A stretch of 64,000 nucleotides of DNA from an uncultured Prevotellaceae bacterium (GTDB lineage: Bacteria > Bacteroidota > Bacteroidia > Bacteroidales > Muribaculaceae), in assembly GCA_900318065.1 (NCBI GenBank), contig ONIY01000001.1, forward strand, positions 37,777 to 101,776. Reading direction: 5' to 3'. The notes under the pieces were generated by a model, which was given only the letters and a program-made list of their open reading frames with translations, was not told where the DNA came from and did not search any database. The translations under genes and the position numbers were made by a program. Below, piece by piece: positions 25,941 through 35,545 of the stretch. How positions within the stretch are numbered: the stretch's first letter is position 1; every line of letters begins with the position of its first letter.

Positions 25941-27995
25941 ATGATAAATGATAAACTGATGACTCGTGCGGCCAACAACATTCGCATCCTGGCCGCTGCA
26001 ATGGTTGAAAACGCCAAGTCGGGACACCCGGGCGGAGCAATGGGTGGCGCCGACTTTGCCAACGTGCTCTACAGCTCCTTCCTTGTTCATGACCCCGACG
26101 ACCCACGCTGGTTCTCGCGCGACCGCTTCTTCCTCGACCCGGGCCACATGTCGCCCATGCTCTATGCCACCCTGTTCATGACCGGCAAGTACAGCATCGA
26201 CGACCTCAAGGCCTTCCGCTCGTGGGGCAGCATCACGCCTGGCCATCCCGAGCTCGACGTGGAGCATGGTGTGGAGAACACCAGTGGTCCACTTGGTCAG
26301 GGACACGTGATGGCTGTGGGCTGTGCCATTGCCGAGAGGTTTGTCGCGACCCACTTCAGCGAGGTGTTTGCCCACAAGACCTATGCCTTCATTAGCGACG
26401 GTGGCGTCCAGGAAGGCATCTCACAAGAAGCCGGACGCCTGGCTGGACTGTTGGGATTGAGCAACCTCATCATGTTCTACGACAGCAACTCGGTGCAGCT
26501 CTCCACCATGTGCGACGCCGTGAGCTGCGAGGACACCGCGATGAAATACCGCGCCTGGAACTGGAACGTCATAGAGATTGACGGCACCGACCCCATTGCC
26601 ATTGCCGAGGCCATCGACATGGCACAACGCGAGACCGAGCGCCCCACCATCATCATTGGCAAGACCATCATGGGACGCGGCTGCGTGACCGAGGACGGCA
26701 AGAACTTCGAGGGCCAATGCAGCACCCACGGCAACCCATTGAGCAAGTCGGGCGCCAGCTTCGAGAAAACCATCGAGAACCTGGGTGGCGATGCTGCCAA
26801 TCCCTGGCAGGTGTTCCCCGAGGCTGCCCAGCTTTACCGCCAGCGTGGCGAGCAACTGCGCGAGATTGTCGCCAAGCGCAAAGCCAAGGAGCAAGCATGG
26901 CGCGAAGCCAATCCCGAGAAAGCCGCACAGCTTGAGCGATATATAAAAGGAGATGTCGACGCCATCGACTATGCAGCAATAGAGCATAAGCCCAATCTTG
27001 CCACACGCGCTTCGAGCGCCAATGTGCTGGGCGCACTGGCACAGGGCGTGGGCAACATGATAGTGTCGAGTGCCGACCTTGCCAACAGCGACAAGACCGA
27101 CGGATTCCTCAAGAAGACCAAGGCATTCGCCCGCGGCGACTTCGAGGGAGCCTTCCTGCAGGCAGGAGTGAGCGAGCTCGCCATGACCGCCCTCATCAAC
27201 GGCATCGCCCTGCATGGAGGACTGATTGCTGCCTGTGGCACGTTCTTCGTCTTCAGCGACTACATGAAACCCGCCGTGCGTCTCTCGGCACTCATGGAAC
27301 TGCCGGTGAAGTTCATCTGGACCCACGATGCCTTCCGTGTGGGCGAAGACGGTCCTACCCACGAACCCGTGGAGCAGGAAGCCCAAATCCGCCTCATGGA
27401 AGAGCTCAAGAACCACAGTGGCCGCAACAGTCTGCTCGTGCTGCGACCTGCCGACAGCGCCGAGTGCACTGTGGCATGGAAGATGGCTATGGAGAACACC
27501 CTCACCCCCACTGCCCTCATCCTCTCAAGGCAGAACATCAACGACCTGCCGTCGCAGCATGGCACCGACTACGCCTCGCGCTACAACGATGCCCTGCAGG
27601 CCACCCGTGGCGGATACATTCTATATAAAGACGAGAACCCAGAGATAGTGCTCGTGGGCAACGGCTCAGAGGTGTCGACCCTCGTCGAGGCGGCTCAACT
27701 CCTGAAAGCCGAGCGAGACCTACGGGTGCAAATCGTATCAATCCCATCCATAGGCCTTTTCAAGAATCAGCCCGTAGAATACCAAAACGAGACTATTCCA
27801 CCCCAACTGCCAGCCTTTGGCCTCACCTCAGGACTGCCCTCAACGCTGCGCAGCGTGGTAAACGGCGGCGATGTTTTCGGACTTGACCACTTTGGCGCCT
27901 CGGCACCCTATAAGGTTTTAGACGAAAAATTTGGCTTTTCTCCCCAAAATATTGCCATTGAAATCGAAAAAACCCTCAAAAAAAGCAAAAAATGA
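25941..27995 (+). CDS. tkt: Transketolase
   Basis: 684-aa thiamine-diphosphate enzyme moving two-carbon units in the non-oxidative pentose phosphate pathway. N-terminal TPP domain with SGHPGGAMGGADF, DPGHMSPMLYA, NTSGPLGQGHVMAVG and FISDGGVQEGISQEAGRLAGLLGLSNLIMFYDSN. Pyrimidine domain with GVSELAMTALINGIALHGGL and WTHDAFRVGEDGPTHEPVEQ. C-terminal domain with LVGNGSEVSTLVEAA. Full length. The codon after GDG (GVQEG) is a little atypical but common in this phylum. It follows the MFS terminator, so it has its own start region, though no clean -7 box was found (TAACTTCG at about 25905 is closest). Confidence 0.96.
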   Translation: MINDKLMTRAANNIRILAAAMVENAKSGHPGGAMGGADFANVLYSSFLVHDPDDPRWFSRDRFFLDPGHMSPMLYATLFMTGKYSIDDLKAFRSWGSITPGHPELDVEHGVENTSGPLGQGHVMAVGCAIAERFVATHFSEVFAHKTYAFISDGGVQEGISQEAGRLAGLLGLSNLIMFYDSNSVQLSTMCDAVSCEDTAMKYRAWNWNVIEIDGTDPIAIAEAIDMAQRETERPTIIIGKTIMGRGCVTEDGKNFEGQCSTHGNPLSKSGASFEKTIENLGGDAANPWQVFPEAAQLYRQRGEQLREIVAKRKAKEQAWREANPEKAAQLERYIKGDVDAIDYAAIEHKPNLATRASSANVLGALAQGVGNMIVSSADLANSDKTDGFLKKTKAFARGDFEGAFLQAGVSELAMTALINGIALHGGLIAACGTFFVFSDYMKPAVRLSALMELPVKFIWTHDAFRVGEDGPTHEPVEQEAQIRLMEELKNHSGRNSLLVLRPADSAECTVAWKMAMENTLTPTALILSRQNINDLPSQHGTDYASRYNDALQATRGGYILYKDENPEIVLVGNGSEVSTLVEAAQLLKAERDLRVQIVSIPSIGLFKNQPVEYQNETIPPQLPAFGLTSGLPSTLRSVVNGGDVFGLDHFGASAPYKVLDEKFGFSPQNIAIEIEKTLKKSKK

Positions 27996-28048
27996 CCTTT
28001 TTTTGAAGATTTTTCTCGTAAAATGCTTAGCAATCAAAAAAAAAGTTA

Positions 28049-28057
28049 TATATTTGC
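28049..28057 (+). promoter_or_regulatory. -7 box of the second OmpA gene
   Basis: TATATTTGC, 78 bp before the start, after an A/T-rich run; the 5' untranslated region is long and very A-rich. Confidence 0.65.
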
Positions 28058-28134
28058 ACAATGTTTTGATAAGGTATATAATTCATTTTAGTGTTTAACA
28101 AATAAAAATTTTTATTTAACAAAAACGTAAGTCT

Positions 28135-29409
28135 ATGAAAAAGATTACATTACTAGCATGTGCATGTGCTCTTTTCTTGGCTCCTGCAGTTAACGCTCAG
28201 GAGGTTCAGTACGTTGAGGATCCTTCTCAGGGTTACATCTTCAACCGTATGCAAGACAACTGGTTCATCCACGTTGAAGGCGGTGTAGGCGTTCTGATGT
28301 CTCACAAAGACGCTAGCATGAAGCTCGGTAAGCGCTTCATGGCTCCTAAGGCCAACCTGTTCATTGGTAAGTGGTTCTCTCCACTGCTGGGTGTTCGCAT
28401 TGGCGGTCACTTTGAGCAGATGAAGGGTGCTGTTGCTAACGATGGTTACAAGGCAGCTATCGGCGTTCGCACCGATATGGGTGATCAGATGAAGGATGAC
28501 GCTCGCCAGGTATTAGGACAGAAATTCAACCGCATCGGTGTTACCGGTGATGTTCTGTTCAACGTTACTAACTGGCTGTGTGGCTACAAGCCCGGTCGTT
28601 TCTACAACGCTGTAGTTTACGCTGGTGCTTCTACTAGCTGGAACTTCTACAATGACAAGGCCGACGGCAGTGGCAGCTGGAAGTACAAAGGCGAGATGAA
28701 CGGTAAGGAAGGTACCCATAGCCGTAACTTCGCTCTCCAGGCTGGTTTGCTCAACACCTTCGCTCTTGGCAAGCACGTTGACCTCCTCCTTGACCTCCGT
28801 TTCGACATGATTCAGGAGCACATTGACGGTTGGGGCCACAAGACTTGGAACGAGTATCCTAGCGCAATGCTTGGTTTCGCTTACAAGTTTGGCAAGACCG
28901 AGTGGAATGCACCCGTTGTTCCCGTATGCCCAGAGTTCACCGACCAAACTCCAACTATCGAGGCTCTGAAGAGAAAACTTGCTGATGCAAACGCAAGAAT
29001 CAAGCAACTCGAGATGGATCTTGACAAGTGCCGCAAGCAGAAGATTGACACCGACACTACTATTGTTAAGGTTTATGAGGAAGGTCCTTTGGCAACTATC
29101 TACTATCCAAGAGGTAAGTCTTACATCACTCCAGTTCAAATGGAAGTTGTTAACGCCGTTTCTGAGGTTATGAAGAACGAGAACGACAACTACCTGCTCA
29201 CTGGTTGGGCCGACAACTGGACTGGTAACGATGCCATCAACATCAAGCTCCGTCACGACCGTGTAAACGGCGTTGTTAAGGCTCTTGAGGACAAGGGTAT
29301 CGATGGCGACCGTCTTGAGGCAGAGACCAACAACGAGAACCACATCAACGCTAAGAACCTTGAGTGTGCACCTCTCGGCCGTTGCGTAACTATCCAACGT
29401 AAGAAATAA
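28135..29409 (+). CDS. OmpA-family outer-membrane protein, probably highly expressed
   Basis: 424 aa with signal peptide MKKITLLACACALFLAPAVNAQ. Beta-barrel (about 23-255), coiled-coil linker ALKRKLADANARIKQLEMDLDKCRKQK and a C-terminal OmpA domain (YYPRGKSYITPVQ, GWADNWTGNDAINIKLRHDRVNGV). Same plan as the minus-strand protein at 6507-7742. Codon use is strongly biased to T-ending Gly, Val, Arg and Ala codons (GGT, GTT, CGT, GCT), whereas neighbours prefer GGC, GTG, CGC and GCC. This suggests translational selection for an abundant porin-like protein. Own promoter and strong terminator. Confidence 0.92.
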   Translation: MKKITLLACACALFLAPAVNAQEVQYVEDPSQGYIFNRMQDNWFIHVEGGVGVLMSHKDASMKLGKRFMAPKANLFIGKWFSPLLGVRIGGHFEQMKGAVANDGYKAAIGVRTDMGDQMKDDARQVLGQKFNRIGVTGDVLFNVTNWLCGYKPGRFYNAVVYAGASTSWNFYNDKADGSGSWKYKGEMNGKEGTHSRNFALQAGLLNTFALGKHVDLLLDLRFDMIQEHIDGWGHKTWNEYPSAMLGFAYKFGKTEWNAPVVPVCPEFTDQTPTIEALKRKLADANARIKQLEMDLDKCRKQKIDTDTTIVKVYEEGPLATIYYPRGKSYITPVQMEVVNAVSEVMKNENDNYLLTGWADNWTGNDAINIKLRHDRVNGVVKALEDKGIDGDRLEAETNNENHINAKNLECAPLGRCVTIQRKK

Positions 29410-29444
29410 TTCTGATTTATCAGAGTTACGTTGAATGAAACACT

Positions 29445-29478
29445 AAAAGTCCCGCACAATCGTGTGGGACTTTTTTTT
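29445..29478 (+). terminator. Terminator after the second OmpA gene
   Basis: Stem AAAAGTCCCGCACA / TGTGGGACTTTT (one G-T pair, ATCG loop) with T8. Confidence 0.9.
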
Positions 29479-29555
29479 ATCACATTGTTTTATTACTCAA
29501 GTAACAGGTAAATAATTTTCCTCGCTTAGCAACCACAATTCTCGCTTATTTTCAC

Positions 29556-29563
29556 TACTTTTG
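29556..29563 (+). promoter_or_regulatory. -7 box of the MATE gene
   Basis: TACTTTTG, 42 bp before the start codon. Confidence 0.5.
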
Positions 29564-29604
29564 TAGTCCTATTTCATACACATTATTATATATATACAAC
29601 TCTA

Positions 29605-31035
29605 ATGGCAGTTACCCCAAAGACCCAGCTCATCGACCTCATCAAGATGGGAAAGCGCATGACGCTAAAGCAGCAGCTGCGGCTCACCATCTCGCTTAGC
29701 ACTCCTGCGATACTGGCGCAACTGTCATCAATCATAATGCAGTATATCGACGCTTCGATGGTGGGAAGCCTGGGAGCCCACGACAGTGCGTCGATAGGCC
29801 TGGTGTCCACCACGATGTGGCTCTTTGGCGGCCTGCTTGGTGCAGCAGCGATGGGGTTCACCGTGCAGGTGGCGCACCACCTAGGCGCCAACCGCAGCGA
29901 CCTGGCACGAAAAGTGCTGCGCCAGTCGCTCGTGGTGTGCATGCTCTTTTGCCTCACCCTCACAGCAATAGGCGTGGCAATTAGTGGACCACTGCCCCAC
30001 TGGCTTGGTGGCGAGGAGGCGATATGCCACAACGCATCGGTCTACTTCTTGATACTGTCGCTGTTCCTGCCGTTTCTCATGATCGACATCCTGGCGGGAG
30101 GAATGTTGCGCAGCAGCGGCAACATGAAAGTGCCTGGCATGCTCAACGTGCTGATGTGTGTGCTCGACGTCGCCTTCAACTTCTTCTTCATCTTCCCGTC
30201 GCGCGAGGTGATTGTCCTTGGACACCCTGTCAACATGCCTGGACTTGGGCTTGGAGTGACAGGAGCGGCACTTGGTACTGTTCTTGCCGAGGTGGTAGTG
30301 TGCCTGCCCATGATGTATTTCTTGCTCGTTCGCTCACGAGACCTAAAACTCCTGGGCACAAGAGGAAGCTTCAAGCCCACAAGCGACTGCCTAAAAAAAG
30401 CGTTCAAGATAGGAACTCCCATAGGTCTGCAACAAGTGATGATGTGTGGTGCCTACATCGCCACTACCGCCATTGTGGCTCCACTGGGCAGTGTTGCGCT
30501 CGCCGCCAACATATTTGCCATCACCGCCGAGAGCCTGTGCTACATGCCTGGCTATGGCATTAGCGAGGCTGCCACCACCCTTGTGGGGCAAAGTGCCGGT
30601 GCTCGCCGCAAAGACCTGATGAAACGCTTTGCCACCATCACCGTGGTCTCGGGCATGGTGATAATGACCGTGATGGGAGCCTTGATGTACGTTGGCGCCC
30701 CATTGATGATGGGATTCATGTCGCCCGTTCAGGAGATTGTAGACCTGGGCGCGCAGTGCTTGCGCATCGAGGCGTGGGCCGAGCCACTCTATGCCGTCGC
30801 AATCGTGAGTTATGGCGTGATGGTGGGTGCTGGCGACACTGTAGCGCCAAGCCTGATGAACCTGTGCAGCATGTGGATAGTGAGAATCACCCTTGCAATG
30901 CTTCTTGCCTCATCGATGGGGCTGACCGGAGTGTGGATTGCCATGTGCATAGAATTGTGCGTGAGAGGCAGTATCTTCCTGATTAGGCTCGCTTCGGGAC
31001 GATGGATAAAGATAAATAGCATCAGCAACAGTTAA
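29605..31035 (+). CDS. MATE-family multidrug/Na+ efflux transporter
   Basis: 476-aa inner-membrane protein with about 12 helices in two repeats. The first repeat begins LRLTISLSTPAILAQLSSIIMQYIDASMVGSLGAHDSASIGL, the MATE entry signature; the second has GTPIGLQQVMMCGAYIATTAIVAPLGSVALAANIFAITAESLCYMPGYGISEAATTLVGQSAGA. It exports cationic drugs or metabolites using a Na+ or H+ gradient. The substrate is unknown. Monocistronic. Confidence 0.93.
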   Translation: MAVTPKTQLIDLIKMGKRMTLKQQLRLTISLSTPAILAQLSSIIMQYIDASMVGSLGAHDSASIGLVSTTMWLFGGLLGAAAMGFTVQVAHHLGANRSDLARKVLRQSLVVCMLFCLTLTAIGVAISGPLPHWLGGEEAICHNASVYFLILSLFLPFLMIDILAGGMLRSSGNMKVPGMLNVLMCVLDVAFNFFFIFPSREVIVLGHPVNMPGLGLGVTGAALGTVLAEVVVCLPMMYFLLVRSRDLKLLGTRGSFKPTSDCLKKAFKIGTPIGLQQVMMCGAYIATTAIVAPLGSVALAANIFAITAESLCYMPGYGISEAATTLVGQSAGARRKDLMKRFATITVVSGMVIMTVMGALMYVGAPLMMGFMSPVQEIVDLGAQCLRIEAWAEPLYAVAIVSYGVMVGAGDTVAPSLMNLCSMWIVRITLAMLLASSMGLTGVWIAMCIELCVRGSIFLIRLASGRWIKINSISNS

Positions 31036-31072
31036 AAACCACAAAAAAATTAATAATAAAACATAATTGTAT

Positions 31073-31081
31073 TATCTTTGC
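31073..31081 (+). promoter_or_regulatory. -7 box of the MalY/PatB gene
   Basis: TATCTTTGC, 56 bp before the start codon. Confidence 0.65.
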
Positions 31082-31136
31082 ACCATAATTCAACTTTGTC
31101 AATACTTACTATCATTATATAAACCCAACTATATCT

Positions 31137-32309
31137 ATGAACAACGAGAAATTCAATTTCGACGAGATGATAAATCGTCGAGACACACACTCGGTAAAAT
31201 GGGACCAATGCCCAAGCGACGAAGTGATTCCCATGTGGATTGCCGACATGGACTTCAAGGCTGCTCCATGCATCATGGACGCATTGAAAAAGAGACTCGA
31301 GCATGGCGTGTTTGGATATGCCAATGTTCCCAACGAATTCTATCTCTCTATCATCAACTGGTTTAAGCGACGCCACAACTGGACAATCAAGCAAGACTGG
31401 ATTGAGTACACCACTGGCGTGGTTCCAGCAATCTCGGCGGTGATAAAAGCCGTTGCCAAAGCGGGCGACAACGTGGCAGTTCTCACTCCTGTGTACAACT
31501 GCTTCTTCACCTGCATCGAGAGCAACGGATGCAACGCTCTGGAAGTGCCTCTCACCTACGACAAGAGTACCTACAGCTACTCAATCGACTATGAGGCCCT
31601 CGACCAGGCCCTCGCTCTTGACAAGACCCGCACCCTCCTCTTTTGCAACCCTCACAACCCAGCAGGACGCGTGTGGACCAAGGATGAGCTGGTAAAAGTC
31701 AACGACCTGTGCCTCAAGCACAATGTCACCATTATCAGCGATGAGATACACTGCGAGATGATGATGCCTGGCGTGCATTACACTCCATTTGCCTCAATCT
31801 CACAAGAGGCTCAGGACAACTGCATCACTTGCGGCTCGCCAAGCAAGTCGTTCAACATAGCAGGCCTTCAGGCGGCATTCATCGTGAGCAACAACACCGA
31901 TGTCAAAGCACGCATCAACAAAGCTCTCATCGAGCATCAGGTGTGCGCCATCAACCCCTTTGGCCTCGAAGCGTTCATGGCGGCCTATAACCACGGCGAG
32001 AGCTGGATTGAGCAGTTCAACGAGTACATTGCCGGTAACTTCAGTCTCATGAAAGAGATGATGGAGAAAGAGATTCCCAACTTCCACATCACTCCCATCG
32101 AGGGTTCCTATCTGGCATGGATCGACGTCACACCCACCGGCATGACAAGTGCCCAGGTAACAAAGAAACTGCTTGACGACGCCAAGGTTCTCGTCAACGA
32201 CGGCGCCATGTATGGCAAAGCCGGCGACGGCTTCATCCGCATCAACCTAGCCACCCAGCGCTCGGTTGTAAAAGAAGCCACCCAGCGCATCATCAATGCA
32301 ATGAAATAG
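31137..32309 (+). CDS. MalY/PatB-family cystathionine beta-lyase-like aminotransferase
   Basis: 390-aa fold-type I PLP enzyme. FDEMINRRDTHSVKWD and PMWIADMDFKAAPCIMDAL are the MalY/PatB start, VVPAISAVIKAV and NPHNPAGRVWT are core motifs, and SPSKSFNIAGLQAAF holds the PLP lysine. Members cleave cystathionine or cysteine S-conjugates to pyruvate, ammonia and a thiol; E. coli MalY also acts as a regulator. Cytosolic, monocistronic, own promoter and terminator. Confidence 0.92.
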   Translation: MNNEKFNFDEMINRRDTHSVKWDQCPSDEVIPMWIADMDFKAAPCIMDALKKRLEHGVFGYANVPNEFYLSIINWFKRRHNWTIKQDWIEYTTGVVPAISAVIKAVAKAGDNVAVLTPVYNCFFTCIESNGCNALEVPLTYDKSTYSYSIDYEALDQALALDKTRTLLFCNPHNPAGRVWTKDELVKVNDLCLKHNVTIISDEIHCEMMMPGVHYTPFASISQEAQDNCITCGSPSKSFNIAGLQAAFIVSNNTDVKARINKALIEHQVCAINPFGLEAFMAAYNHGESWIEQFNEYIAGNFSLMKEMMEKEIPNFHITPIEGSYLAWIDVTPTGMTSAQVTKKLLDDAKVLVNDGAMYGKAGDGFIRINLATQRSVVKEATQRIINAMK

Positions 32310-32332
32310 AGATAATAGTCTCAGAAATAGAT

Positions 32333-32370
32333 AACTCCCCCGGTCGAAATGACCAGGGGAGTTGATTTTA
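32333..32370. terminator. Terminator between convergent genes
   Basis: AACTCCCC..GGTC / GACC..GGGGAGTT hairpin with a GAAAT loop and a following T-rich stretch, between the MalY-like gene and the convergent MBOAT gene. Confidence 0.75.
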
Positions 32371-32408
32371 TCTTCTACAACAGGTTGTTGTCGAAACTTC
32401 CTGAGCAA

Positions 32409-34262
32409 TTAGAACTGGAAATAGATGAACGGCTGCATCTCGGCTGTCACAAACTGATAGATAACGACCACAGCCACAACCACTATCAAGCCCATCGCTG
32501 GCAAGGGCAAGCTGGCAAAGGTGTAGCGATAGCGACGCTTAGTCTTCTCAGGAATCCAGTGGATAATCATTCCAAGCACAAAGAGCAGGAACACATTGTG
32601 ATATCCCCAAATCACGTCAAAGACGTTGACGTTCCATGATGTGCCCATCTGCTGAACCATCGACTTGGCTGTCTTCCAAGCCACTTCATTGGCAGTTGCA
32701 GGATCAAGGTTAGAACCCGACCTAAAGAACAAGCGGGTGAAGGAGATGAAAGTGAAAGTCACAAGAATTGCCCAAGAGTTGGCAAGCCACTTGAGGTTGC
32801 GCTCTCGCGTGTTGTACTTCTCGTAAAGCCATCTAACGATAGCGCTAATAGCGATGAATCCAGCGCACACAATCAGCACATTCCACAGTGCCATGGGGGC
32901 AATCCACATGAGGATAGCAAGAATCGCCGTGACGATGAGCGACATGCCAACCCTCCACCTTGCCGAGTTGTCGCGCCAGAACTTGTAGACCACCATGCCA
33001 ACGCCATTCAGTCCACCCCAAATCACGAAGTTCATGCTCGCTCCGTGCCACAAACCACCAAGCAACATGGTGATCATAGCATTTAGGTTGGCATAGATTT
33101 TCTTGCGTCGCTCGGGATGACGGTAGGCCGTGTAGAGCACCATCGCCGAGACCACCAGCACTCCCAGCGCTACCCACCAGCTGCCACTGAGCACCAGTGC
33201 CGCCAGTGTGATGGTCGAGATCCAGAAGTAGGTGCCAAAGGTGATATTACGGTTTCCTCCCAATGGGATGTAGAGATAGGTTTGGAGCCACCTGGACAGT
33301 GATATGTGCCACCGTTTCCAGAAGTTGCTGCAGTTGAGTGCCTTGTAAGGCGAATTAAAGTTCTTGGGCAGATGGAATCCCATCATGAGCGAGAGGCCTA
33401 TCGCGATGTCGGTATATCCCGAGAAGTCGGCATAGACCTGCAACGAATAAACAAAGAGCGACATCAGGTTCTCAAATCCTGAGAAGAGATGCGGATTCTC
33501 AAACACACGGTCAATGAAGTTCAATGCCAAGTAGTCACTAAGAATAATCTTCTTAGCCAGACCATTGAGAATCCAGAACACCGCAAGTCCAAACATGCGA
33601 TGGCTGATGTTGTACTTCTTGTAAAGCTGTGGGATGAAGTCGCTGGCCTTGACGATAGGTCCGGCAACTAGTTGAGGGAAGAAGGTAACATAGAAGCCAA
33701 AGTCCAGGATGTTTCTCACCGGTTTTACCAGTCCCTTGTAGACGTCGGCTGTGTAGCTTATTACCTGGAATGTGTAGAACGAGATTCCCACAGGAAGAAT
33801 TATGCGGTCGGCATCAAAGAAGTCGGTGCCCAAGATGCTGTTTCCCATGCTTGCAGCAACGTTGCTCACTGTCATTTGGAAACCAAAGATTGAGTGAACC
33901 ATGTCGGCAAAGAAATAGGCATACTTAAAGTAGCACAAGATGCCCAAGTCGATGGCCACACTAAGAGTGAGCAATGCCCGGCGTTTCCATTGAACCTTGT
34001 TCTTGTAGATGGCCTGCGCTATAAAAAAGTCGGTGCAAGTGACCAGCATGAGCAAGCCCACAAACAATCCACTTGTCTTATAGTAGAAGAGCAAACTGAC
34101 GAAGAACAGATAGGAATTGCGCAATAGTCGGCGGTTCTTGGTAAGAGCAAAACCAGCAAACACCAAAGCGAAGAACGCCCAGAACTGGAATTGCGTGAAC
34201 AGCAATGGACTGTTGGGGTTAAATGAAAAAACCGATAATATGTAGTTGAAAAATTCTTGCAT
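32409..34262 (-). CDS. MBOAT-family membrane O-acyltransferase (AlgI/DltB-like)
   Basis: 617-aa polytopic membrane protein. FNSPYKALNCSNFWKRWHISLSRWLQTYLYIPLGGNR is the AlgI-type core, and MLLGGLWHGASMNFVIWG contains the catalytic His of the MBOAT fold. The family passes acetyl or acyl groups across the inner membrane to exported polysaccharides. It is the last gene of a three-gene minus-strand operon after two SGNH-fold proteins, the usual partners that finish acyl transfer outside. The acceptor polymer is unknown. Confidence 0.92.
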   Translation of the reverse strand: MQEFFNYILSVFSFNPNSPLLFTQFQFWAFFALVFAGFALTKNRRLLRNSYLFFVSLLFYYKTSGLFVGLLMLVTCTDFFIAQAIYKNKVQWKRRALLTLSVAIDLGILCYFKYAYFFADMVHSIFGFQMTVSNVAASMGNSILGTDFFDADRIILPVGISFYTFQVISYTADVYKGLVKPVRNILDFGFYVTFFPQLVAGPIVKASDFIPQLYKKYNISHRMFGLAVFWILNGLAKKIILSDYLALNFIDRVFENPHLFSGFENLMSLFVYSLQVYADFSGYTDIAIGLSLMMGFHLPKNFNSPYKALNCSNFWKRWHISLSRWLQTYLYIPLGGNRNITFGTYFWISTITLAALVLSGSWWVALGVLVVSAMVLYTAYRHPERRKKIYANLNAMITMLLGGLWHGASMNFVIWGGLNGVGMVVYKFWRDNSARWRVGMSLIVTAILAILMWIAPMALWNVLIVCAGFIAISAIVRWLYEKYNTRERNLKWLANSWAILVTFTFISFTRLFFRSGSNLDPATANEVAWKTAKSMVQQMGTSWNVNVFDVIWGYHNVFLLFVLGMIIHWIPEKTKRRYRYTFASLPLPAMGLIVVVAVVVIYQFVTAEMQPFIYFQF

Positions 34263-34294
34263 ACTGTTTTAATGCGTTTTCTAACCTGTTCTTG

Positions 34295-35545
34295 TTAATG
34301 AGTCAGTTTCCTCCATTTCAAGTATTCACTCATGATAGAATTGTAGAGCAAGTCGCCTATGAGTTTATATCCATCTCTGGTGAAATGAATGTGGTCCTTC
34401 TGCATCAGTCCATTCCTTACCCAAGTGCGAGAGCTGCCACTGCCGCCCATCACCCTGAAGAGGTTCCACACGGCGCCGTTGTTCTCTCGTGCAAGCTCAA
34501 TAAAGGCATCCTCCACAGCAGGAGTGTTGTAGTTGATAGAACCCTTGAGTTTGTTGTCGTTGTTGGTAACAAAGATGAACATGCAATGAGGGTTTACTCG
34601 CTTGATCATGTTGATGAGCTGCTGGTAATTGTTTTTGAACTTGTCGCGCTTGAAATTGGTGGTGTGGGCATCGTTGATGCCAATGCCAAAGATCACCATG
34701 TCGGGGGCAACAATGTCCAGATCCTTCTCCAGCAGCGAGCACCTGAGCCACGACGAGGTGGACGCTCCATTCACGCCCGATGCCCAGTAGCTAACCCCAG
34801 GCTCATCGTTAAGAGCCACGACTCCACGCAGTTCAAAGGAGTTGCCGCCACCCAGTCCCTCAAACTTCACTGTAAAAGAACGACTCCGTCGCGGTAGTTT
34901 AAAAAGGTATCCGTTGTTGCTATCACCCTCATAGTCACGAATGGTGGTTCCATCCACCTCGATATAGGGTTCCACCTCGCTCGACGAGGCTGTTCCCAGC
35001 ACCTTGAGTTGTCGCACCCTCCAGTCGATACTGTCGCTAGTAGAGAGCGAGAACGTCACGCTTGCACTTGGCGATGACGTGGCAACGGTGATACCACTCA
35101 ATCCCATCTCATATTTAGGATCACTTTCAAGGCAACGCGATTTACTCCAACTGCCGGAATAGCTCACCGAGTAGTCCAGAGGGCCATTGGTGCTTGCTAT
35201 CTTGTAAGGGAAGAGGATTGTTCGGCTGGCTTTCTCCTTATTCACTTTTAGTGCAAAGTCGCGCCTTACCCTGTGGCTGAAAGTCCCTGCTTGCACATGA
35301 CTTCCTCCCACGTGCCAGATGTTTATTTTTTCGTTCTTGCCATTAATAATCCTCTCAAGCCGCCTGAAAAACGGAATGATATTTCTTCTCCCACCCTTAT
35401 ATATTTTCAATTTGTTCTTGTCATAATTGACGCACGAATAGGTGGTGTCATACTCTACAAGCAAGTCTTTGCTCTGTGCATTAGAGAAGTTGAAACCTAA
35501 TAATATGATTAATAAGAATAATATCTTGCGCATGATTGCTATCAT
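34295..35545 (-). CDS. Secreted SGNH-fold protein with altered block I
   Basis: 416 aa with a signal peptide (MRKILFLLIILLGFNFSNAQ). SGNH features: block I region IWHVGGSHVQAG, where the usual GDS reads GGS(H); block III IFGIGINDAH; and block V DHIHFTRDGYKLIGDLL with Asp and His. A beta-sandwich insert (about 130-250) lies between blocks I and III, as in some AlgX/AlgJ-type acetyltransferases. The start at 35545 overlaps the upstream TGA (ATGA), which favours it over the Met four codons later. Probably the periplasmic acyl-transfer partner of the MBOAT protein. Confidence 0.82.
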   Translation of the reverse strand: MIAIMRKILFLLIILLGFNFSNAQSKDLLVEYDTTYSCVNYDKNKLKIYKGGRRNIIPFFRRLERIINGKNEKINIWHVGGSHVQAGTFSHRVRRDFALKVNKEKASRTILFPYKIASTNGPLDYSVSYSGSWSKSRCLESDPKYEMGLSGITVATSSPSASVTFSLSTSDSIDWRVRQLKVLGTASSSEVEPYIEVDGTTIRDYEGDSNNGYLFKLPRRSRSFTVKFEGLGGGNSFELRGVVALNDEPGVSYWASGVNGASTSSWLRCSLLEKDLDIVAPDMVIFGIGINDAHTTNFKRDKFKNNYQQLINMIKRVNPHCMFIFVTNNDNKLKGSINYNTPAVEDAFIELARENNGAVWNLFRVMGGSGSSRTWVRNGLMQKDHIHFTRDGYKLIGDLLYNSIMSEYLKWRKLTH

